In this document: in pieces, positions 12,438 to 23,169 of the stretch
Numbering within the stretch: position 1 is the stretch's first letter
Layout: each line of letters begins with the position of its first letter
Origin: Anaeramoeba flamelloides
Taxonomy: Eukaryota; Metamonada; Anaeramoebidae
Assembly: GCA_027625915.1 (NCBI GenBank)
Contig: JANTQA010000063.1
Coordinates: 4,359,501 to 4,423,500 of the forward strand
Reading direction: 5' to 3'
DNA length: 64,000 nt
The notes under the pieces: model-generated
The model's input: only the letters and a program-made list of their open reading frames with translations
Told to the model about the DNA's origin: nothing
Database searches by the model: none
Program-made: the position numbers and the translations under genes

Positions 12438-13585
12438 TTATCTCCAAACACTTTAGTAAATTACACTATTATTCAAAAAAAAAAAAACAATTATACAAAT
12501 TTTTTTCAGATGAAAAATCTTCCCCTATTTTTGAAATTAAGCTTATATATGACTCTAAGAGAATTTATTGGTGTTTTTTATTTATATATTGATTAAAGTA
12601 TTAATAATTTAAATATCTAAATTATTTTTTAATACTTATTAATATGAAATCAATATTTTCAATTTTAATTTCTCAATGTAAGAAATAAAATTTCTAATTT
12701 TAAAAATTCAACAAAAAATCTTTATATAAAGATTGCAAACATAAATTTTTATTTTATTTTTCAAAATCAAAAAAAAAAAAAAAAATAATAATAATAATAA
12801 TAATAGAATTAATTCGATTTGGAACAAGTTATACTCGTTATTTAGATTTAAATCTAATTTAAAATAATTAAAAAAAAATAAAAAATATTAAAGTTTCAGA
12901 ATAATATCAAATCCTTGATTTTGAACTTTAGAAAATTATAGACAATACTGGTAGGTAAGAAGTGGAATTAAAATAATTTTTTACAACATTTATTAATTTA
13001 AATTTGGATTTTACTTTAAATTAATTAAATATTCAAAATATCTTGTTAAAACCTGACTAAACTCCCATTTGTTTTTTATATACCAAAATTCATTAAAAAA
13101 TAACGAATTAAATAAATAATATATGAAATACAAATTAAAACAATTAATTAAATAATATTTTAATAATTATTTATTAGTTACATTTCTATAAAAAAAACAA
13201 ATAAATAAATGAGTATCGGTTTGTGCAAAAATTTATCTTAAAATTTATGATCTAGTGTAACAAAAAGTTAACATAGATATATATTTTTTTTATTTATATT
13301 GGAAAATATTGTTCGAAAATAATCAAAAACCCCTTAGATTTGTTTTATTTAGGATTTTTTATTTAAAAGAACCCAAAACTAACCAAAAAAAAACAATTAT
13401 TCAAAAAATATATTTTCCCACTTAAATCAAGCTTTTAGATTGTTGGAAAAACACATCAAAAGGAAAAACAATAAAAATGAAACAATTTCCAAAATTTGAA
13501 ATATTACCGTAATGGAATAGTATTTTAATATTTTAATCCTTTTAAATGTTTCAACTTTTTTTTTTTTTTTTTTTTTTAATTTTAG

Positions 13586-13589
<4 letters not shown>

Positions 13590-13618
<29 letters not shown>
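13590..13618. repeat. (TA)n microsatellite
   Basis: An uninterrupted TA dinucleotide run of about 28 bp follows a run of about 20 T. Confidence 0.9.
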
Positions 13619-13625
<7 letters not shown>

Positions 13626-16600
13626 ACCACACGCTATTAAAGGATAAATTATTTAAATATTTATAATATACAAAATAAACTTTTAAAAAGAATCACTCTT
13701 AAATAAAATAGGCTTCATACTATATTTAGATTTTTTTTCCCTCTAATACATCTTTAATTTGATCTTAAAATAGTCAAAAGTAAAAAAAAAAAAATGAAAA
13801 ATATATTTATCTTTATTTATTGAGAGAAAGGAGTAATCAAAGAAAATTTACTAAATAAAAAAGAGAGAAGAAAAATAATTAAAATATTTAAGTAAACAAA
13901 ATATTATATCATTTACATAACCAAATTAAAAATTATCCATGTCCTGAAACAGGAGGAGTAAAAACATGATAGTAAGATTATCAACAATAAATGAGATACT
14001 ATAAACTGTGATAAATAAATTGGAATTCCAAAACTCCGAAGATTCGGGCACTATGTACCATAATTTGTAGATTTTTTAACAATTATAAGGATTTTTTTAT
14101 TTTCAATTTTTTTATTTTCAAATTTTTCTTTATTACCTTAAGTTTTCTAACCATAAAGCTTTGATGAAAAATTCTCGACAAGAACAATAAATTTCGTTAT
14201 TTTATTTAGCCAAGTTGAAGTATCTCTGTGTATTTTTCCTAAGGATAACATTTTTATCTAAGTTTGAAAAATAAATTTATCTTTTGAATTGTAAAATCTT
14301 TAACTCAAAAAAAAGTATTTTATTAATTTTTATATTTTTAAATTTGAAGAGAATTGTTCAGAGTATACTTTTGGTCATTAAATACATATACCTAGAATTA
14401 TATTTGACACACTACTAAATTTTCAAAGTGTAATACATATATAGATAGATAACTTTTAATTTATATGAGTCCAAAAAAATAAAAAAATTATTTTTTATCA
14501 TAATTCGATAAAGAAGAATGTTAAATATGAATCAAACTTTTTGATTTTTTCTTTTTGATTTGATTTCTTGCTAATTTGTTGACTTTTTTATATTGACAAT
14601 TATTAAAATATTTAAGAACTTTAAAAAAATATCATTATTTTTGATTTTTAAATTAACTATAAGGCAAAATTTTAGCCGGGAGTATGGTTCTATCCAAATA
14701 AAACATAGATTAAGGATACATTCCAAATTGAATTGCACTGATATTAAAAAAGATTACAATTTAAACAACGATTTGCCCATATCTTGAACTTTTTCTATTG
14801 TAATTTTTTTTTTTTTTTTTTTGAAAATTTGACAAAAAAGAATAACTTCTTTTTAAAACCATTCGACAGGCAATATCATAAATTAAATCAATTCTCTTTT
14901 ATGGTGTGTTATTAAAAAATAAAAAGCAGAATCGGTAAATTATACTGGTGATTATCAAAAGGTAATAAATAAATTTAATTTACCTATCAATTGATGTATA
15001 AACTTTAAAAGCCCCAAAATTTGTAAATTTATTTCGACACCTAGATTTTACAATTGTAATTTACAATTTTCAAAACTATATTTAATTGAAAAAACATGAA
15101 GATAATTGTTATATCACTTAATCGAAATTATGATCAACCAAATTAAAAAAAATTCTCAAAAAATTTCAAAATAATTGGATACTCCCAAATCATTTTGAAA
15201 TTACTTAAAATTAGACAGTTCAAAAACAAATAAGTTTGAAAATTTGGAAAAAATATAAAAACTGTAAAGTCGTGAAACTTCCTTATACTTGTGTGAAATA
15301 ATTATGGTAAATTCTATTTACTCTTAAGAGATATATTTTATTTTGATTTTATTTGGAAATTTTAATAAAAAATTTTTTTTACTGTATTTTTTAATTCTGA
15401 GTTCGGGCTGGTTGCCAAACAAATTGAAAATAAGATTCCATTCAACTTTTCTAAAATAATTTCCAAGATCAAACTTAAAATTCTTTTATCTAATTTGGTA
15501 AATAAATTTAATGTTGGGTATTTCGATTTTGAATTGTGTGTTGTGGATTTCTAGTATTTCTAGGGTTTTTATTTTTTCGAAAGCTGAAGGATATTTTTTT
15601 TTCTTTGATTTACAATTCGGAAAAATTCCGAACAAAAAAATTAAATAAAATTTTTCCTTTTCGGTAAAAAAATGATTCTAAATGAATTTTTGGAAATTCG
15701 ATGTTTTGACATCCATTAAATCTGTTATTTTATGATCTGTTGTTGAAAGTTGGTCATTTCGCGATTTATTGATCAATAAGAATATCTTTAACTATGAAAA
15801 AGAAAAATGTTCTTCATTATTATTAACTGAAAATAACTCATTGAATTGATTGTAGATACTTTTTAAATGTTTAAACCCCATTTGTAATATGATATTTGAA
15901 TTCTAAATGGGAAAAAATATTCACTTTTATTCCAATTTCCTTTTTCAAAAAGAGATTTTAAATTCCAAACGACTTTCTTGAAAAACTCTATTTATCGAAA
16001 AGAAAAATAAGAAAAAGGAAGTTACAAATTTTTCCAAATTAATTATTCAAATACCTGTATTTTTAGATTTTATTCTAATTTTGATTTGGTTGTCTCTTGG
16101 TTCTATTGAAGGTAAGTCCTCAAACAATTAATTACCAAAGTTTAAAATAATAATATCTTTAAATTTTTTTCTGGAATTTCATTCAAAAGTCAAATCCAAT
16201 ATTTTTCAACTGACAACAAAACTCCAATAAAAGGGAAAAATTTTCAAATAAATTAGAGGTTTCTTTAATGGATCAGGAAAAATCACTTCATGACGAAATT
16301 AGATTTCCAAAAACTCTGAATTGAATTTAGATCATTTTTAAAAATGAAAGATTCCAAATTTGCAAAAATAAGAGTAAATCTTTCACTCTTAGACCTCTGG
16401 TTCAGTCATCAATTTTCTCAAAAATATTTTCCCAAAAAAAAAACATTCTTAAAATAACAGAAAAAAAATGAATTTGCCAAAAAGAAAAGACGACCAGTTT
16501 GAGAAGCAAAAGTGGCAGTTATATTTAAATATTTTGTAATTAAGTAAAAATAATGAAAACAATTTTCATCAAAAAAGTATTTTGATTTAAAATGGAAAAA

Positions 16601-17082
16601 ATTCCAAAGTAAATTGGAAGGAATGTTCCTCATAAACAAAAGAATTCAGGGTTCCAGTATTATGTCGAATTAAACAAAATTTTGAGTTTTTGATTACATC
16701 CTAAATTTTATAAAAATTCGTTGTTCCCTTTTCTCATTTCTATGAGTGCTTTTACAACCGACTTCAGAGTTTACCCAAATAAATTTTTTTTTGGCAATTA
16801 GCAAAATTTCTTGTTTCTTTTTTTGATCTTAATTTGGGTTTTGTCTTACATTTTTCTTCAAAAGTTCGATTTTTTCTTGCCAAAAAACTCTTCAACATTA
16901 AAAAAGTTCGAAAATTTTGATGAAAAAAATAACAATTAAACGTTGTGATCCTGAACAAGACAACAGAAAAAATCATCTATAAAATGAGTCTGTTTGGTTT
17001 TAGAGAAAATCGATTCTAATTAAAACAGAATTTCGAAAGTAAAATTTCATTTTTTTTTAAAATAGTTTTTGTTTCAATTGTT

Positions 17083-19733
17083 ATGAAGAATTCAATCCAC
17101 ATCCCAAATTATACAATAGGCAAGCATTTGAAAAGTACTACGAAATGGAAAATATATAATGCACAGCATAATTTAACTCATCACACAGTAATCATTTTTC
17201 TCTAAATTAGTCTACAAAAACACCCTTCACTGAAACAATTGTTAATGTGTAAAAATTCAAAAAACATTCATAAAAAAAATAACAAAAAATAGGCAAAAGT
17301 TATTGTTGTTCACAAATTGTACACATACTTGAACGATAATGTTGAACAATTTTTAACCCAGGTTGATCAAATTAAAAGCTTTGATCACCCAAATTATCTC
17401 AAGTTTCTTCAGATTCATGAAGATTCAAAAAGATATTATCTTATTACCGATAGCTTTGAAGGAGTGACACTAAAGGAATTTGTAAACACAAAGGGAAAGG
17501 TAAAGTCAAAAAAGCAATTGAACAAGATCCTATTTCAACTAATTTCAAGTAAAACCGTTCTATTTCATTTTTTTTTTTTTTTTTTTTTTTGAAAACCAAA
17601 AATAATCAATCACTCATTTTGAAAACATTAGTTTGTGGTTGAAGAAAATATTACATCTCTTAAAACAAACCCGCTCAATACTTTTGTTAATTGAAAAAAA
17701 AACAACAAAAGAGATTACTAACCTCTAAAATTGAAAATCACCCCTTATTCTAACAAAAAACAAACCACAAAAACAACACAATAGTCATACAATATTTCCA
17801 TTCGAAGAAATTTTATCATGGGTTCATTAACCCAGAATTAATTCTCATTAATGAGAATTTGGAGATCAAATTAAAAACATTTGGGTTTCTCTTTTCTGAA
17901 AACAAAAAGGTTACTTCCACTGGGATCAATAATAATTTCTCATTACCATTTACAAACAAAAACATTTCACAACAATTTTTAGCACCTGAACTGACGACTC
18001 TGGAACCAAGAATTTCAAAAAAAACCGATATTTGGTCTCTAGGTTTGTGTACCTTATTTATGATTCTTGATCAAAAGAGGTTTAATAATTTGTTTAAGGG
18101 GCACATCAAATATCAAAAATTCAATAAAGTTAAAATACCAAAATGGGTTGGTAAAAATTTAAAAGTATTAATCAAACAAATGGTTCAAATAAACTTTCAA
18201 AAAAGAGTTTGGTTTCATGATCAACAGTTCCTACAGTTTGGTAATGGCTTGAAATCTGTCAGTATTGTGAAAGGCAACAATAAAAACACAAATAAGCAAG
18301 ATGACAATGGAATAGCAAAGAAGTCTTATGGATTAAAAACCATTTCAAGAAATGGGTTACAATCAAAGTTAAATAAAAAAAATAGAAGCAAGTCTCTAAT
18401 GGCAGAAAATGATGACTTGTATAATTCCATTTCTTGTTTTATGAATCAAGGTCAATCTTTAATTAGTCATGAGAAAAGATCTGTGATCAATCAGAATAAC
18501 AAAATTCAAACCCATTTTAATTACAATCTTGGCAGTAATGAAGAAGAAAAGGACACTTACGAATACAACCTCTATAAAAACGGCTTGGGGCTTGATATCA
18601 CTTCAAATGAAGAAATAATATTTCAAAACAATTATAACAAATTAAATGAAAATGCCAATAGCCAAAATAATAATGTTAATGAAATAAAAATATGTCATAA
18701 TGCAAATTTTTCATCAGACGTCAAAGATTGTGCTAAAAAATCAATCAAAACAGAAAAAAAAAACAACCAACAAGCACTGTATCAAATGTTACAAAATCTT
18801 GAAAATACGAAAAATAGCCGCAATTTAAGGAACAAAACCCAAAATAATAAAACCAATCCAAAAAATCGGAATAATAAAATTAGTCCAAATAAAAAAATGA
18901 ATTTTCAAAGAAATAACTCCAAGAGCAAAACGGATAAGAAAAATAGCTGTAATAACAAGGATCAGAGCATTATTAAAAAGAAAGAAAAAATTTCTTCAAA
19001 AGGCTTCACGACTCAAAACAAATTACCAAACAGATCGCTTCCTATAATGGAAAATATTCAAATAAAGCACAAAGTTTATATTAATAATGTATTGTCTTAT
19101 GAAAAGGACAAACTCGGGAAGAAATTTAGCCCCCGACAGCTGCGCAGAATTAAAAAAAGGAATGCACACATCAAAAATAAGAATTCTGCCACCAATCGAG
19201 GGAATTTCAATACATACTCAAATAAAAAGATGGGGTTACGCGAATCTTCAAAATCGATGGAAAAATTCCAATTGAAAAGAGAACAAAACCTGAAGCCAAG
19301 ACATAATTTAAGCAATTCGAATAATCCCATATCTCACCAATATAGCAAATCGGTAGATTACACAAGAATGCTTTCAAACAGCTCATTAAACTATGATCAA
19401 AAATGTATTTCTGAAAACACCGATGAAAATTTCATTACTTCCGATATTAATGAAATCTTAAATTCTTCAATCTCCCACAAAAAAAGAAAACAACTCGAGA
19501 AAGGTTACCTCAAAGCTCTTCAAAAATTGGGGATTTTTTACACCAAAGCCAAAAAACACACATATTTATGTTCTGCTCATTTCCGCGATTCAATTCTTAA
19601 TTTTAAAATTTCGTTTGTGAATATCCCAAAACATAAAAGACTAAGCAGGGTCAACTTTGTTCGTTTAAATTGCAATTTATGGGATTTCTATACTTTATTA
19701 CAAGAGATCGATAAATGTTTACAATTGTATTAA
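17083..19733 (+). CDS. KA1-domain pseudokinase (AMPK/MARK-like), 769 residues
   Basis: Three exons (17083-17187, 17293-17548, 17785-19733) join in frame with GT-AG introns of 105 and 236 nt. Residues about 8-270 form a protein-kinase fold: NYTIGKHL resembles the first strand of SNF1/MARK kinases, APE is at 187-189 and DIWSLG at 202-207. The chemistry residues are missing. The glycine loop reads LKSTTKW, the HRDxKxxN motif reads HGFINPEL (132-139; Asp to Phe, Lys to Asn, Asn to Leu), DFG reads TFG (152-154), and the beta-3 VAIK Lys is not in place. A long Asn/Lys/Ser-rich linker follows. The last 60 or so residues (LNFKISFVNIP..VNFVRL..WDFYTLLQEI) resemble a KA1 domain, which binds acidic lipids and autoinhibits MARK/Kin1 kinases. 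The likely role is scaffolding or membrane-associated allostery, not phosphorylation. The pseudokinase call is strong; KA1 is moderate. Confidence 0.85.
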
Positions 19734-19761
19734 TGCTCTTGATACACACAAGCACACGCAC

Positions 19762-19763
<2 letters not shown>

Positions 19764-19796
<33 letters not shown>

Positions 19797-19816
19797 CATA
19801 TATATATATATATATA
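19764..19816. repeat. (TACA)n then (TA)n microsatellite
   Basis: Six or so ACAT units pass directly into a TATA tract, 30 bp past the pseudokinase stop codon. Confidence 0.9.
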
Positions 19817-22324
19817 GTAACTTTTAAATTATGATGTTTATTTATTTATTTATTTAGATCAATTTTTTTTTTTTGTTTTATTCTTATTTTGTTTTATTTT
19901 TATTATTTTATTTAATTGTTTTTACTTGTTTTTTTTTATTTATTTATTATATTTTTTATTTGAGGTTTAGAATAGGTTTAATAATTTTGATTTATTTTCT
20001 TTTTTATTAAACCAGTTTTAATATTATGTTTTTATTTGTGCAATTCAAATTACAAGGAAAAAAATAAATAAAAATAAATGTGTTTATTAATTTTCAAAAT
20101 TTTCTTTTTATTTTGTGTTTTCATTTTAGTTTCAAATTAAAATTTTGAAGAAATTAGAGTTTTTATTTGAAAATAAACTCCATTTCACTCAAAGGGGCCT
20201 AGCGAAAAATGAAAAGTTCACTTTATATTAGAGAATCAACCTACTTAGATTGATTAGAAATACGAGAAATAATAAACTTTTTATTAGAGTTGATAACCCT
20301 AAAAGAAAAACTTGAACAAAACTATAAATTTAAAAATAAAAAAAAAAATCCTAAAAAATTTTTTGGTCCCTTTTAATTGGAACTTCTCGTGCAAAATTCT
20401 TAATTTCTTTAGGAAATTAAAATTGTTGGTAATAAGATTTTTTACTTATAAATGTGTGAATTTTAAAAGAACATACAAAGTCTAACTTTTCTTGATGTTA
20501 ATTTGGAGTTTTCGACCAACAGTTTTGTTTTCTAATTAATTTTAAACGAAAAAATAAAAAAGAAAAAAAAAAAAAAAAAAAAAATAACCAAAAAAAAAAA
20601 AAAAAAAAAAAAAATTAACTAAATCAGAAAAAAATATCAGATCTAAAAATTGAAAATTTAGTTTGTGAAGAATAATGAATTAAACACATTGAATATGTTC
20701 TATTTCTTCAATAAAACTGGAACCCTTTGAATGAAAAAGAGTTTATAAGTGATTCTTGACCATTATTTCACAACAATAGTGGTGGGAATTTGAAATCGTT
20801 ACATTTTTTTTCCACAAAACATAAAACTATTTAGAGTCATTTTGAAAATAAATATTGAAAAAAAGTGGGGTTTTTAACTTTGTGATATTTAGCAGTTTGG
20901 AATTAAATCAATATTAACATATTAACTAAAAGTAATTAACTAATATAAATTTATAAAATTTAAATTATTTTTTTTAACTTTACAAATCATAGTTATTTTT
21001 CAAAAAATTAAACTCACTTTACAATGTTATTGGAAGTTTTTTTGAGGTTTTTTTCAATATTTTTATCAAAAAAAAAAAATTTAATTTTTTTTTGATCAAA
21101 ATCATATTTAGGAATTGCTTTAATTTTTGTTTTACTTTTTCAAATTTTTAGATCAAAATAATTTCTTGAATTTTTTTAATGTAATTCCAGTAAATTTTTG
21201 TTTTGTTTTTTTAAATTGTTTTTAATTTTTTTTTCTTTTGTTTTGTTATACTTTTCTAGCCTAGATTCTTTTTTTAAAAATTCAAATTACAATTTTTATT
21301 TCAGAAGCAATTAGTATATTTTGGGTTCTAAGGGATATATAAACTAGATTTTAAAAAATTTGACTCTCTTTATAATGTTAATGGGGGTTGTTATGAGGGT
21401 TTATTCCAGTATTCTTAACAAAAAAATATTTTCAAATTTTTAGATGAGAATAATTTTTTCTAATTTTTCAATTTTTTTTTTCTTGTTTTTCTTTTGATTT
21501 ATGATTTTTTTTATACTTTTTTTTTTTTCACAAGATCAATTATAAAAAAAATAAGATCTTTGAAAAGATCAATAATAATTATGAAAATTGAAATTCTCTT
21601 ATATCTTTTCAAATTCATTTAATTATTAGATGTAAAAAAAACTTCTTATTAAATCCTTTTTCAGTGGAAGTTCAGTAATAAATATACAGAATTCTCATTA
21701 CAAAAATTGTGACTCACCGTTTTTTTTTTCGTTTTTAATTTTATTTTTTTTTAATATATAAAATATTAGGTTTTTATATCTTTGTAATAATTAAACAGTA
21801 AAAAAATATTAAGTTTTAATTATTTGTTGTAATTTAATACTAAAGATTATTATTATTATTATTATTTCAATTTATTATTCCAGAGGAGTTATATGTTTTG
21901 ATATCGAGTGTATAAAAATATTTTCAAAACTCAGAAAAAAATAATAAGTTTTTTTTGTTTTAATTTCATTTTTAAAAAAACAAATAAAAAAATTGAATAC
22001 TTATGTTGATTGATTAAAATTTCAAATATTTCAAAATAAAACCAATTAACCAAAATCAAACTTATGTAGCTTAGTATAAAAAAAACTTCTAATTTAGGAA
22101 TTATTGTCAATATTGACTATTTTCTTTATGACTGCCCCTCTTACGATAAAATAAAAAATGTTGAATTAAAAAGCTAATTCAAATCAACAAAAATAATAAA
22201 GAATAAAGAATAATATTATTCAAAATAAAAACGGATTATGCATCTTCTCATTAGTAAATGAAAACAAAAAAAATATATTTCTTTATTGAAATTTCTGAAC
22301 AAAAATTTAGAAATCAGGAAAGTT

Positions 22325-23085
22325 CCGTCTAGTTCCTTCAAGTGCCTATCTTTTTTTTTTTTTTAAATCGAAATAATAGAGAAAAATCAAAGATTTTACT
22401 CAATTTTTTTGAAATATGGAAAAGCACAGTTAGGATTTTTTTTGAGTTTTCTATTTATTTGGAAAATCAATAGATTTTACTCTATTCTTTTAAATTCTGG
22501 AAAAGCTAAAGCTGTTTTTTTGTACTTTAGAAATAAACCGAAATTTTCAAAAATTTATTTATTTCAAAAATTAAAAAAAATATAACAAAAAGTGTCCATC
22601 AAGTGACGTAGAATGCGGTAAAGTGACGTAGAGCGCATATGTTTTTTTTAATTTTTTTAATGAAAGTAAATTTAAAAAGTTTTCTTTTTATTTCAATAAG
22701 TAAAACCTAACGACGGTTTTCTTGAGGTTTTCTGTTTTATTTGTTAAGTGTTAGGTTTTCTTGACGTTTTCTGTTTTATTTGTGAAGTGTTCTAGGTTTT
22801 TTTTACTTTAGAAATAAACCGAAAATTTTAATAAATTTTCGGTTTATTTCTAAAGTAAAAAAAAACTAACGAAAATCTATTGATTTACCAAATAAATAGA
22901 AAACTCAAAAAAAATCCTAACTGTGCTTTTCCATATTTCAAAAAAATAGAGAAAAATCTTTGATTTAACTCAATTCTTTTGAATCCAGGAAAAGATAAAT
23001 GAGATTTTTTTTAATTTATGAAATAATAAAAACTCGAAAAATTTTCTATTCATTTCAAAAATTAAAAAAACGTAACGGAAGCATA
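22325..23085. repeat. Palindromic mosaic repeat, family C, copy 2 (two arrays)
   Basis: Two adjoining arrays are separated by AAGTGACGTAGAATGCGGTA (about 22603). The second contains an almost perfect hairpin at 22801-22860: TTTTACTTTAGAAATAAACC, its complement GGTTTATTTCTAAAGTAAAA, and a loop of a few bases. Further inverted modules sit outside it in nested order, for example TTTTCTATTTATTTGG with its complement. The same hairpin arm occurs at 27385-27446. This fits a foldback-type non-coding element; autonomous partners are not visible. Confidence 0.65.
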
Positions 23086-23169
23086 AGTGGAAATTAGTTT
23101 TCTTCCTTCAAAATAAAAAAAATAAAAATAATATAAAATATTTTTAATCATTTTTAATAAAAAATATAA

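Larger units (their letters stand above)
8466..17082. other. 8.6 kb AT-rich spacer with repeats
   Basis: No gene is supported. The spacer contains a composite repeat at 9050-9703, a palindromic array at about 11548-11960, a Tc1-type MITE at 12263-12437, a (TAA)n tract near 12787 and a (TA)n tract at 13590-13618. A short exon-like segment near 16066-16112 has a TTTTTAG acceptor, an open hydrophobic frame and a GTAAGT donor. It has no partner exons, so it was not called. Confidence 0.55.
19734..23169. other. AT-rich spacer downstream of the pseudokinase
   Basis: No gene is supported. It holds (TACA)n and (TA)n microsatellites at about 19764-19816, two long A runs (20563-20584 and 20590-20614) and the largest palindromic array, at 22325-23085. 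The two facing genes are convergent, so both 3' ends point into this region. Confidence 0.6.

Noticed and set aside
16066-16112. Short exon-like hydrophobic segment with TTTTTAG and GTAAGT borders
   Set aside because: There is no compatible neighbouring exon and the segment is too short to support a call.
19087-19330. Alternative frames overlapping the pseudokinase tail on both strands
   Set aside because: These are shadows of the long Asn/Lys-rich coding exon, with no independent evidence.
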